Of a DNA stretch of 52,884 bases, positions 26,183-34,581 are shown piece after piece. The translations under genes and the position numbers were made by a program. Source of the stretch: a candidate division LCP-89 bacterium (GTDB taxonomy: Bacteria > Electryoneota > B3-LCP); contig JALGVT010000016.1 in assembly GCA_025774555.1 (NCBI GenBank), forward strand, positions 1 to 52,884, read 5' to 3'. The notes below the pieces were generated by a model. That model did not search any database. It had not been told where the DNA came from and saw only the letters and a program-made list of their open reading frames with translations. Each line of letters starts with the position of its first letter. The stretch's first letter is position 1.

Positions 26183-26878
26183 ATGGTTTTGAAGAGTAAC
26201 CTAAAAAAGCAATTTTCAGCTCAGCAGGATGCAGTAGAGGATAATCTGGAAGTCCGCGAGCAGAGACAACTGGAAGAGGAGAAGGGTGTTCGTGAACTGG
26301 TTATCCGCTCCCAGCAGGGCGATCAGGAAGCATTTCGAGAATTAGTCGATATATATCGTACACGCGTTGCCTCTATCGCTTACGGTGTGGTTGGCAATTA
26401 CGAGGATGCCAGAGATATTTCTCAGGAAGTGTTTATAAAAATATACCGTTCATTATCCAGATTTGACACCAAAAAAAAGTTTTTCACCTGGCTGTATCGA
26501 CTCACCGTCAATGCCTCCATTGATTTTCTGCGTGCCAACAAGAAGCGCTCCCTTCATGATTCCATCGAATCAGACGATAGTTTTACACAGTATCCCGATA
26601 AGAGAGAAGAGAGTAACATCGATGGCTGGTTCGAAAATCTGGAACAGAGAGAAATCTTCGAGAAGATCGTTGAGTATCTCAACCCCCGCCAGAAAATGGC
26701 TTTTGTGCTTTGCGATTTGAAAGGCTTTACTTCCAATGAAGCCGCAAAAATTATCGAATGCCCGCAAACCACGCTTCGCTGGTATCTGCATGAAGCGCGC
26801 AAGAAGATCAGAGCGACGGTGCAAACGGAATACCCGGAATACTTCAGACAGGGGAAGAAGACGAAGCCCGATGATTAA
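26183..26878 (+). CDS. ECF-like RNA polymerase sigma factor
   Basis: 231 residues from the ATG at 26183. Region 2 lies about 52-115 (FRELVDIYRTRVASIAYGVV, DARDISQEVFIKIYRSL, FTWLYRLTVNASIDFLR); region 4 lies about 165-210 (LNPRQKMAFVLCDLKGFTSN, EAAKIIECPQTTLRWYLHEA). Region 3 is absent, as in ECF sigma factors. It has an unusual charged N-terminal extension of about 40 residues. The gene order sigma, zinc-finger anti-sigma, HtrA-like lipoprotein recalls envelope-stress modules (rpoE/algU). The promoter is housekeeping-type, and the ATG is so close to it that the message may be leaderless. Confidence 0.92.
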   Translation: MVLKSNLKKQFSAQQDAVEDNLEVREQRQLEEEKGVRELVIRSQQGDQEAFRELVDIYRTRVASIAYGVVGNYEDARDISQEVFIKIYRSLSRFDTKKKFFTWLYRLTVNASIDFLRANKKRSLHDSIESDDSFTQYPDKREESNIDGWFENLEQREIFEKIVEYLNPRQKMAFVLCDLKGFTSNEAAKIIECPQTTLRWYLHEARKKIRATVQTEYPEYFRQGKKTKPDD

Positions 26879-27036
26879 CTCGCCCGTATTTCCAACATTT
26901 GTTATTAGTTTCACGTAATTTATATGACTATACAAATTCTTCGATCTCTTGAATAGACTTAATAAAAAGATAGACAGACGTCAGGTTGATACCCGGGGGT
27001 TAACCAAAGGTGAAAATCGACCTTTGGGGGCAGATA

Positions 27037-27582
27037 ATGAACTGTAAAAAAGTAGCATCATACATTCCGGATTATATCTCCGGAAATCTCAGCGAAAACA
27101 GGAAGAAGCTGGTAGAACAGCATCTATCTGTATGCGCGAACTGCCAGTCGTGGGCTGAAGAATGGAGGGGAATCCGCAATTTCAGCGCGCAGGTGATACA
27201 CCCGCCCGCCGACCTTGATTGGGAACCTTTCGACCGGGCAATAGATGCGGAACTCGAACGCAACCCCGCCCCTGTCAGGAGACGTTTTTCGCTTTCTGAA
27301 GTTTGGGATTACATAAGGGGTGAACTCTGGAATTTCCCGAGGATACTGCCACTTCGTTTAAGCGTAAGTGTAGCGGCGGTATGCCTTATCATTTTTCTGA
27401 GTGGTCATCTCGATTTCTTCCCGCAGTCAGATCAGCCGCCTTTCGATTTAACTCTTGCTGATCATTACTTCAGTGAACAGGATGGCGAAATCTCACTCTA
27501 TGCGCAGGGACAGGAAAACACAGTGTTCTATCACGAAGTGATCAACGTGACATCCGTTGAAGGCAAAGATTACAATTATTGA
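27037..27582 (+). CDS. Membrane anti-sigma factor with zinc-finger (zf-HC2) domain
   Basis: 181 residues from the ATG at 27037 (GGGGGC upstream; the in-frame ATG at 27010 is less likely). The N-terminal anti-sigma zinc-binding motif has C3, H29, C33 and C36 in the H-x3-C-x2-C arrangement. A single transmembrane helix (SVSVAAVCLIIFLSG) near residues 112-128 divides a cytoplasmic sigma-binding part from a periplasmic tail of about 50 residues. It should hold the sigma factor encoded 158 bases upstream and release it when the periplasmic part is sensed or cut. The HtrA-like lipoprotein 20 bases downstream is the obvious candidate sensor. Confidence 0.88.
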   Translation: MNCKKVASYIPDYISGNLSENRKKLVEQHLSVCANCQSWAEEWRGIRNFSAQVIHPPADLDWEPFDRAIDAELERNPAPVRRRFSLSEVWDYIRGELWNFPRILPLRLSVSVAAVCLIIFLSGHLDFFPQSDQPPFDLTLADHYFSEQDGEISLYAQGQENTVFYHEVINVTSVEGKDYNY

Positions 27583-27602
27583 AATAAACTTAGAGATACA
27601 AA

Positions 27603-28682
27603 ATGATCCAATTCATTAACATGAGTAAGTTTATCTCTGGATTGGTTTTACTTGCCGCGGTTTCATTTGGATTCCAGGGATGCCAGACATCAAACGATGT
27701 GGATACGCTCACTGCTTTGCAGAATGAGATTCAGAATATCGGCATGCAGTGTGGCGGAGGTATAGTGGTCATCAATGCCAGTTTGAATCAACCACATTCG
27801 CAAGAGGGCGAACATCACCAATGCAAACACCGCATTGGGTCAGGTTTTGTATTCCGCTCAGACGGCATCATTGTAACTACTGATGGTTTGCTGGGTGATG
27901 CCGAAACGTTTCAGGTAATCACACAGTCCAATCACCGCTTCGATGCTGAATTGGTCGGGAGAGATTTTGAAACTAATATCGCCGTCTTAAAGATTGACAC
28001 CACTGGATTGACGCCTCTTACATTCCCCGATAGAAAAACATCCGCTGGCTGTTTCGGGATCATGATTGGCAATACTTTCTATTCACAGGGTTTAACTTGC
28101 GGATGGGGATTGATCAATCAAACTTGGATCGGCGGCAGCGATTTCCTGGATGATAAGCTGTTATCTATGCATCTGAATTGGCCCGATGTTCACAGCGGCA
28201 CTCCTGTAATGGACGTCGATGGACGCCTGATCGGTATTGCCGAAGGTTGTATGGCAGAGATGAACTCTGCCTGGACGATCATTCCATCTTCCACGGTTTC
28301 CAGGGTTGCTGAGAAGTTATTGAATGAGGGTGAAATCCAACGCGGTTGGCTGGGCATTAAGTCCGATCCGATTTGCCCCGAGAGGCAGATACTTGCCCTG
28401 CTTAACGATTGGAAGGGCAAGGGAGCCGTGGTATCAAATATTATAAGCGGCAGCCCCGCTGAACGCGCGGCCATAATACCCGGCGATATAATTGTCAAAC
28501 TGAATAATTCCCCCATAAAGTGCATTTCTGATTTACGCCGAAAAGTAACTGAAATCAGACCGGATACCAATGTTATCATAGAGATTATCCGGAAGGGAGA
28601 GGACATCGAGGTAGAAGTCAATCTCGATCCGTTGACCAATACCCCCGATCGCGGAAGAAGATCACTCTCCAGGTCTGCTTAG
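27603..28682 (+). CDS. HtrA-like lipoprotein with lost catalytic dyad (pseudo-protease) and PDZ domain
   Basis: 359 residues. A lipoprotein-type signal sequence ends ...SFGFQGC, with the presumed lipidated Cys at 27. The trypsin-like domain (about 75-250) keeps the HtrA frame: GSGFVFRSDGIIVTTDGLL, then FDAELVGRDFETNIAVLKI, then HSGTPVMDVDGRLIGI. The HtrA catalytic His (TNNHVV) is Gly 95, the Asp (SDIAL) is Asn 125, and Ser 198 remains. Proteolysis by the normal mechanism is therefore not expected. A PDZ domain (about 255-345) has RGWLGI, GAVVSNIISGSPAERAAI and PGDIIVKLNN. It follows the anti-sigma gene by 20 bases, so a periplasmic sensor that binds misfolded peptide is plausible (inference). 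Confidence 0.85.
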   Translation: MIQFINMSKFISGLVLLAAVSFGFQGCQTSNDVDTLTALQNEIQNIGMQCGGGIVVINASLNQPHSQEGEHHQCKHRIGSGFVFRSDGIIVTTDGLLGDAETFQVITQSNHRFDAELVGRDFETNIAVLKIDTTGLTPLTFPDRKTSAGCFGIMIGNTFYSQGLTCGWGLINQTWIGGSDFLDDKLLSMHLNWPDVHSGTPVMDVDGRLIGIAEGCMAEMNSAWTIIPSSTVSRVAEKLLNEGEIQRGWLGIKSDPICPERQILALLNDWKGKGAVVSNIISGSPAERAAIIPGDIIVKLNNSPIKCISDLRRKVTEIRPDTNVIIEIIRKGEDIEVEVNLDPLTNTPDRGRRSLSRSA

Positions 28683-28701
28683 CTTTTATCGGTATTTTAC
28701 C

Positions 28702-28764
28702 GTGCTGTCGACTCTCCGCAGTCGACAGCCATGAAAATTGTCAGGTGCGGAGACCTGACAACAC
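28702..28764. repeat. Repeat R1, copy c
   Basis: Hairpin 1: GCTGTCGACT-(CTCCGC)-AGTCGACAGC (28704-28729). Hairpin 2: TTGTCAGGT-(GCGGAG)-ACCTGACAA (28738-28761). Relative to copy a, hairpin 2 shows paired changes (TGCC/GGCA to TGTC/GACA) that keep the stem. It lies between convergent genes. Confidence 0.85.
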
Positions 28765-28814
28765 ACTTAACAGGTTTGCAGAGGTAATTTCCTTAATAAG
28801 ATATTATCTGATCA

Positions 28815-29555
28815 TCATTCCTTCTTTTTCAGGATGGTCTCCAGGTTCTTCCGCAAATCACCCAGTTCCTTACTTTTAATAGACTTCTTGGTTGTTCTTA
28901 TTACTTCTATAGCCTTCCTGATCCAATCCTCGTATCGTTCAACATGCGGACAGTTGATATGTTCACAAATGTCGATACTGCTGCTATCCGAATAGAAATC
29001 TTCGATTATCGCCCTGATACCTGAAATATTTATCGAAATGTTCTGTATCGATAATGAGATAAATTCCTCATTGGAAATGGAAGACTGTGATATACCACCT
29101 CTACTATTGACATTATCGATTTTATCGAGTTCCTCACACCAGCTATTAAGGTTTCTGCGTATGGCTCGCACTGCCCGTGTCAGGCGAGATTGTCTTATAG
29201 AATTCGCCACATGTGAATACAACTCTTTATCATTGATCGGTTTGCGGATGTAAGCTGTAACCGGCATAGTGAACGCCGGGAGAGCTGTTTCCAGAGACGC
29301 ATAAGCAGTGATTAAGATCACGGGCAAACCGGAAGTGATCTTCTGCCATTCTGCGATAAGCTCCAGGTTTTCGTTGCCCGGCATTTTAATATCAGCAATC
29401 AGCAGATCATACTGATTATCTTTCAACAGTTCCTTCGCTGCGAAACCATCCCCTGCGCAATCGCATTGATAGCCTTTCTTCCGCAGAAGATCGGCAGTAG
29501 TATCGAGAAAAAGCGATTCATCATCGGCAATTAATATCCTGCCCGGATCACTCAT
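28815..29555 (-). CDS. Response regulator with helical Cys/His-containing C-terminal domain
   Basis: 246 residues. The receiver domain (1-120) has D11-D12, phospho-acceptor D55 (LLIADIKMPG), a TAYAS switch and a KP motif (YIRKPIND). The C-terminal 120 residues are helical with no recognisable DNA-binding or enzymatic motif; they contain CEHINCPHVERYEDW, where Cys and His are spaced as in a metal site. The start codon overlaps the end of the kinase gene (ATGAGTGA), so the two are translationally coupled and form a two-component pair. The output is unknown and is probably protein-protein contact. Confidence 0.85.
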   Translation of the reverse strand: MSDPGRILIADDESLFLDTTADLLRKKGYQCDCAGDGFAAKELLKDNQYDLLIADIKMPGNENLELIAEWQKITSGLPVILITAYASLETALPAFTMPVTAYIRKPINDKELYSHVANSIRQSRLTRAVRAIRRNLNSWCEELDKIDNVNSRGGISQSSISNEEFISLSIQNISINISGIRAIIEDFYSDSSSIDICEHINCPHVERYEDWIRKAIEVIRTTKKSIKSKELGDLRKNLETILKKKE

Positions 29556-32500
29556 CTGACGCCTCCTTTATCGCTTTGCCTGTCGGCAGCGCGATGCGGA
29601 ATGTAGTTCCCTTATCTTCAGCGCTGTCAAAATCAATACTGCCATTAACGGAATTGACAAGACTTTTTGTGATAGAAAGACCGAGTCCCAGTCCCTGCTT
29701 TGCAAGATGATCCTTAGTCGTGAAGAACGGTTCAAAAATCTGATGCTGGATGTCCTCGGCTATTCCTCTGCCATGGTCGATAACAGTAATTATCAACATC
29801 TCTTGATCACAGGTTATTTCAATTTCTACCACACCATCCTGCGGTGAAGCTTGAATTGCATTGGCGAGTAAATTATAAAAAATCTGCCTTATAATGCTCT
29901 CAGGCAGTGAAATGAATTCATTCTTGCATTCAATACGGTGAATAATCTTTACACCAGATTCAGTGAGAGTTGTCTGCAATAGTGAGATGATATCCACGAC
30001 GGTCTGTTTTATAGAGAACTCACTCTTTAATTCCTTCTCAGGTTTATAGAGAGTGTACATCTGTGCAATAATTGACCCGATTCTTTCGATCTCTGTGTCT
30101 ATTCTAGCCACGTAGGGGTAATATTTATGATCTTCAGAAACTGCCGTACTGACTAATTTAAGAGCATTTTTCACGCCTGCCAATGGGTTATTGATTTCAT
30201 GAGCGATACGAGCCGCCATCCTGCCCACCGCAGCGAACTTCTCAATCTCCGCCTGATAATTCAGGAGTTCCTTAATGCGCTCCGTTCTTTCCTCCAGCAT
30301 GTCTTCAAGATGTTCACTGTATTGCTGTACCAACTGCTCAGCTTTCTTTCGTCTGGTAATGTCAGTCACTACGCCGAGGATGGCTTTCTCACCCTCGTAA
30401 TTGATTAGTTTCGCATTGATATGACCATCGATCGTATCGCCCTGTTTGGTGATTAAAGAATATTCATAGGGTAGAACTTCTTCTCCTTTACTATGCTTTC
30501 TAAATGCCCTGTCGATTTGTTCTAAATCTTTCTTGGCGATCAATTTGGTAAAATCAAAATCCGGCGCTAAAAACTCATCTTTGCTGTAACCCATAGTATC
30601 AGAACACATTTTATTAACATACACAACCAGACCATTCTGGTTAATAAAAATCATATTCGGTGAATCATCGGATAGGGCGCGGAATTTTTCCTCAGATTCA
30701 CGTATTGCTTCTTCTGCTTTCTTAGCATCTGTAATGTCACTGATTAAAAGAATAGCCGATACTATTTTATCATTGATCTTTAGTGGAGCAGCGCTGACTG
30801 ATATACATGCCTGTGAACCATCGGGCCCCAATATATTACTCTCGTAGTGTTCTAAATCACCTGTACGGAACACACTGTTCAATATATCTTTTACTTCTTT
30901 CCTTTCTTTTTTATGGATATAATCATATAATTTGGTTCCAACAACATCTGCCACGGCTCTGCTGGAAATTGTGTGGTTAACAAAAAGAATGGTACCATCC
31001 CGATCTACAGTAGCAACAGTCTCTGGCATATTATTAATCAATGTTCGCCACTTCTCTTCAGATTCACGCAGCGCTTCTTCTGCCTGCCTGCGCTCGGTGA
31101 TGTCAATAATATATCCCAGATAGTGGGTAATCTCGCCTTCCGTATTGCGCAGTATTGTCGTATAATCGTCTATCCAAATTATTCTCCCATCTTTTCTAAT
31201 GATTCGATATGGCTCATGAATAAAATTGTTAGCGCCGCTTTCGCTGTTGGTTGATACTTCGCTGGTAACACGTGCTAAGTCTTCTGGTGGAATGAGCTCA
31301 GCGTATGACATTTTCCCGGAGGTTAGATATTGAACAGAATAACCGAGAACTTCTTCCACATTGGGCGATACATATTCCACGGGCCAGCCCTCAGCGTTTC
31401 TCCATTTGAATGAAACCACGGGTCCCGCAACGAATATATTGCGTTCCTCTTGCAGAACCCTGTGACTATGTTCCAGCGCCTCGAGTGCAGCCTTCCTTTG
31501 GGACTCGGCCCGCTTGCGGTCGGTGATATTGCGCACTGATACTAATAACCAATCCTTATTGTCAATTGTAAAAATACTTGGATTTGCCTCAATCCAAAAT
31601 GTATTACCATCTTTGTCTTTAGCATGCCATTGATGAGATTGTTTATTCCCCTTCTGAATTTCCTGCAATCTCTCTTTAAATACTTTCTCATTTATTAGCT
31701 GGTCGTCGGCGGTTAGATCTGAAATATAAAGCTCCATTAACTCTCTATTTGTATAACCATACATTTCACATGCTTTTTGATTGACACTGACTATTTTACC
31801 AGTTTTTATATCATGTAAGAAAATTGCATCATTTACTCCTTCGAAAATGCCGTAATATTTTTCTTCGCTTTGACTCAGCGCCATTTCAGAATATTTGGAA
31901 TCTGTGACATCCGTAGCGATTACAACCGCAGCCACGATCTGATTATTGATTATCAGAGGCGATATACTGGACGAGATCCATTTCTGTTCACCACCTGGAC
32001 TCTGTATGGAGGTCTCGTAATGTTCATGTTTAGCATCGGAGAATACTTTATTAATCATTTCCTTTGCTTCTGATCTACCCTTCTCCGGCAAATAGTTGAA
32101 GATATTAGTTCCAATAACCTCATCATCAGTCAGGTCTGGAAAGATTGCGTGATTTATAAAGAGAATAGTTCCATCCCGGTCAACTGTATAAACAGATTCA
32201 GACATGTTTTGGATTAGGGCTCGCCACCTAGCTTCAGATTCGTGCAGCGCCTCAAGTGCAGCCTCCCTTTGGGACTCAGCTTTCTTGCGCTCGGTGATGT
32301 CCCTGACGATTCCCATAATTGTACTAACCGCACCGTCCTCCGTCGTAAGCGGAGTCTGGAGAGTATTGAAGAAAAGCTTCTTATTGCCTATTAAAAGGCC
32401 TCTTATTTCATCAACGGTTTCACCATTGAAAGTTCGGTCGTCAATCTCCTTGATAATATGGTCTTGTTCGGATCCGAAAATCTCTTCCGGTGTTTTTCCG

Positions 32501-33507
32501 AGAATGTCCTCCTCCCGAAGCCCCAGCATCTGCTGCATTGCCCGGTTGACAAATGTATATCGTCTGGCGCTATCTTTGATGAAAATATGATCCACAGCAT
32601 TCTCGGTGATCGACCTGAATTTGTTTTCACTTTCCTCCAGCGCCATTTCTGCTTGCTTCTTTTCAGTAACGTCGCGAATGATGGTCATAATCTGGGTGAC
32701 GTCATCATCCTTTTTAATTGGAATCTTCCTCGCTTCGGTAAAAATCTGCCTGCCTAATATAACAGTAACTTCTTCAGTGACCATCGGTTCACACGTGTCG
32801 AAAACCTGTTGGTACTCTGCGCGTACCTTTTCAGGTAAAAAAGGAAATAAATCGAAAACATTTCTGCCTAATATATCACCCTTAATGTCAAATTTTCCTA
32901 TCCAATCATTTAGTTGAGTGCTAAATGCTAAGATATTCAAGTCGCGGTCCACAACGTGCACGCTGGCACCCATAGCGTTAATAGCATCATGAAATATTCT
33001 TTCGGATTCTTTCAGCGCTATTTCGGCTTGCTTCTGTTCTGTAATGTCTTCAACTGTGCCTTCATAATAGAGCACATTCCCCGCTTCGTCACGAATAGCT
33101 ATCGCATTTTCACGAATATAAAGAGATACACCGTCGATTCTTCTCCACCTTGATTCAAGACCCGTTATTTTCCCCTCTTTTTCGATCATTTCCTTGAATT
33201 TTGTGCGGGGGTAACCGGGTTCATACAACTCGTCTTCCAGAATACGTTTTGCGAGGTCAACAAATGAAGCATATCCCAACATAGTAAGCAGCGCCTGGTT
33301 GGCGTAGGTGATTCTGCCATCGGGCGTTGTCTGGTATATGCCGATGATCGAATGCGCAATGAGGTTTCTGTGACGTTCTTCGGACGTCTTCAGCGTTTCC
33401 CGGGCGTGCAGAAGTTGGATATTCCTTTCTTTCAGGTCACTGACCTGGCTGCGAAGATCCTCTAACTCTTCATTCAGCGGATTAGCTGCTTTCTGATTGT
33501 CTCGCAT
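29548..33507 (-). CDS. Soluble histidine kinase with eight PAS domains
   Basis: 1319 residues without a signal peptide or membrane segments. After a short coiled coil (1-40) come eight PAS domains at roughly 42-160, 165-285, 290-410, 420-540, 545-670, 680-815, 820-940 and 945-1065, most ending in the PAC phrase D(I/V)T(E/D)xKxAE. Domains four and seven are near-duplicates (VDRDGTILF(I/V)NH). The kinase core has H-box RIAHEINNPLAGVKNALK (about 1107), N-box NLLANAIQAS, G1 VIDHGRGIAED and G2 QGLGLGLSITKSLV. It senses cytoplasmic cues such as redox or ligands and phosphorylates the overlapping response regulator. Confidence 0.93.
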   Translation of the reverse strand: MRDNQKAANPLNEELEDLRSQVSDLKERNIQLLHARETLKTSEERHRNLIAHSIIGIYQTTPDGRITYANQALLTMLGYASFVDLAKRILEDELYEPGYPRTKFKEMIEKEGKITGLESRWRRIDGVSLYIRENAIAIRDEAGNVLYYEGTVEDITEQKQAEIALKESERIFHDAINAMGASVHVVDRDLNILAFSTQLNDWIGKFDIKGDILGRNVFDLFPFLPEKVRAEYQQVFDTCEPMVTEEVTVILGRQIFTEARKIPIKKDDDVTQIMTIIRDVTEKKQAEMALEESENKFRSITENAVDHIFIKDSARRYTFVNRAMQQMLGLREEDILGKTPEEIFGSEQDHIIKEIDDRTFNGETVDEIRGLLIGNKKLFFNTLQTPLTTEDGAVSTIMGIVRDITERKKAESQREAALEALHESEARWRALIQNMSESVYTVDRDGTILFINHAIFPDLTDDEVIGTNIFNYLPEKGRSEAKEMINKVFSDAKHEHYETSIQSPGGEQKWISSSISPLIINNQIVAAVVIATDVTDSKYSEMALSQSEEKYYGIFEGVNDAIFLHDIKTGKIVSVNQKACEMYGYTNRELMELYISDLTADDQLINEKVFKERLQEIQKGNKQSHQWHAKDKDGNTFWIEANPSIFTIDNKDWLLVSVRNITDRKRAESQRKAALEALEHSHRVLQEERNIFVAGPVVSFKWRNAEGWPVEYVSPNVEEVLGYSVQYLTSGKMSYAELIPPEDLARVTSEVSTNSESGANNFIHEPYRIIRKDGRIIWIDDYTTILRNTEGEITHYLGYIIDITERRQAEEALRESEEKWRTLINNMPETVATVDRDGTILFVNHTISSRAVADVVGTKLYDYIHKKERKEVKDILNSVFRTGDLEHYESNILGPDGSQACISVSAAPLKINDKIVSAILLISDITDAKKAEEAIRESEEKFRALSDDSPNMIFINQNGLVVYVNKMCSDTMGYSKDEFLAPDFDFTKLIAKKDLEQIDRAFRKHSKGEEVLPYEYSLITKQGDTIDGHINAKLINYEGEKAILGVVTDITRRKKAEQLVQQYSEHLEDMLEERTERIKELLNYQAEIEKFAAVGRMAARIAHEINNPLAGVKNALKLVSTAVSEDHKYYPYVARIDTEIERIGSIIAQMYTLYKPEKELKSEFSIKQTVVDIISLLQTTLTESGVKIIHRIECKNEFISLPESIIRQIFYNLLANAIQASPQDGVVEIEITCDQEMLIITVIDHGRGIAEDIQHQIFEPFFTTKDHLAKQGLGLGLSITKSLVNSVNGSIDFDSAEDKGTTFRIALPTGKAIKEASDE

Positions 33508-33789
33508 GTACTAACTTCTGAAATTATGCCTTATTAGACGATTTCATTATGGAATTACAGATTTACCTCTATCTGTCCTATAAATGATACCGCTTTCAAT
33601 TATATGAAACATTTATTGATTTAGCAAGTGGAATTTCAAGTATTCTTTCAATTTGTCGAAATTGGTTTGACTGGATCGGAAGCTCATTTACGGTGGTTTG
33701 GAGAAGAAAGATAGGGATATTATGAGGATCACCTTAAATGATTTAAGGCGATGTATTGATTTTAGAATCCTATTGCTTTATAAAAAATA

Positions 33790-33856
33790 AACCAGGAACC
33801 GGACAGGCATACACCAGCGGAATGTCCACTGGAAAATTTGCCTTCGGTTCCTGGTT
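33790..33856 (-). ncRNA. Compact compound hairpin upstream of the kinase gene
   Basis: On the minus strand: a perfect 12-base outer stem (AACCAGGAACCG/CGGTTCCTGGTT), an inner AGGCA/TGCCT stem, and an eight-base apical stem CCAGTGGA-CAT-TCCGCTGG. One apical pair is a G-U wobble in minus-strand RNA but a C-A mismatch on the plus strand, which favours a minus-strand transcript. It lies between the terminator at 33861-33885 and the kinase start (33507). No known class recognised; no promoter for the kinase was identified in 33508-33789. Confidence 0.5.
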
Positions 33857-33860
33857 GTAT

Positions 33861-33885
33861 AAAACGCTCTAATAGTGAGCGTTTT
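33861..33885 (-). terminator. Terminator after the degenerate receiver gene
   Basis: AAAACGCTC/GAGCGTTTT stem with a seven-base loop; T runs on both strands make it bidirectional. It starts nine bases after the minus-strand stop codon. Confidence 0.8.
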
Positions 33886-33893
33886 TCCCCTCC

Positions 33894-34394
33894 CTAGGGG
33901 TCTGGTTGCAAATTGTCCTGCAGACCTGGATTTGGAGTCGTCCGTACGTAATCGTGCTCGGCGCTGTTATTTCCATTCAATCTCTGGAACTTCTCCCAGA
34001 AAGGAGTTCTGCCTTCGCATTCATCCAGCCAATCGGAAAGCTGGAGAAGGCTGAATGGTTTTCGAAAAAGCTTGATATTATTTTCCTTCGCCCGACGAAC
34101 AGCCTTCTCATCCAGTATCTTATAAATCAAAGCTACGTTTTTCATCTGGATGCCACTCACCCGCAGCAATTCAACAGATTCGACTGCATTCAGAATATGT
34201 ATTTCCAGGTTACTTATCAATATGTGAAGCTGGTATCGATCATCACCATTCTGTGCGTCGATATCTGGCGATGAAATTGGGGATATTGTTGGATCCTCAT
34301 AATATTCAACCTGGTATCCACGTGTTCTGAGGAGATCAATTATTATGGATATGGCCGGATTATCATTGCCAATTACGCATGCCGCAGGTTTCAC
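33894..34394 (-). CDS. Degenerate (phosphorylation-dead) receiver-domain protein
   Basis: 166 residues, GTG start with a weak ribosome site. It aligns along its length with the receiver at 18407-18826 (shared MKxxACV, RGYxVExYEDPT, the following variable loop, and KPF). The active site is gone: the D-D pair becomes G9-N10, phospho-acceptor Asp 61 becomes Asn 62 (LISNLEI), and switch Ser becomes Tyr 91; only K112 (FRKPF) remains. A C-terminal extension of about 35 residues is polar. It probably acts as a constitutive, phosphate-independent partner or decoy (inference). It is transcribed from the promoter at 34582-34610 behind a terminator-containing leader. Confidence 0.82.
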   Translation of the reverse strand: MKPAACVIGNDNPAISIIIDLLRTRGYQVEYYEDPTISPISSPDIDAQNGDDRYQLHILISNLEIHILNAVESVELLRVSGIQMKNVALIYKILDEKAVRRAKENNIKLFRKPFSLLQLSDWLDECEGRTPFWEKFQRLNGNNSAEHDYVRTTPNPGLQDNLQPDP

Positions 34395-34444
34395 GTTTTT
34401 TTCTTATATTTCGTTAAGTTATTGATTATTAATTTGACATATCG

Positions 34445-34500
34445 AAAACAAAAAGGCACAAACAGACACATTGAATTAGTCCAATGAATCTGCTTATGCC
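34445..34500 (-). terminator. Strong intrinsic terminator of the leader/small RNA
   Basis: Minus strand: a 12-base stem GGCATAAGCAGA/TCTGTTTGTGCC (with G-U pairs) extended by CATTG/CAATG, followed by TTTTTGTTTT. Confidence 0.8.
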
Positions 34501-34575
34501 TTCGACTTATTGGCCCGTACGTCCAATCCGACAAGGCGACTTGCACCGGTTATGCAAGTCATCTCAAAATCAAGC
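34448..34575 (-). ncRNA. Structured leader or small RNA, promoter to terminator
   Basis: About 128 bases on the minus strand from the promoter at 34582-34610. Hairpin A: GACTTGCA-(TAACCGG)-TGCAAGTC (34560-34538). Hairpin B: GCCTT...ATTGG-(ACGTACGGG)-CCAAT...AAGGC (34537-34498). The terminator follows at 34500-34455. The 3' arm of hairpin B overlaps the first bases of the terminator stem, so the two may compete. The next gene, the degenerate receiver, starts 54 bases after the hairpin. Not a class I recognise. Confidence 0.6.
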
Positions 34576-34581
34576 TCATGT

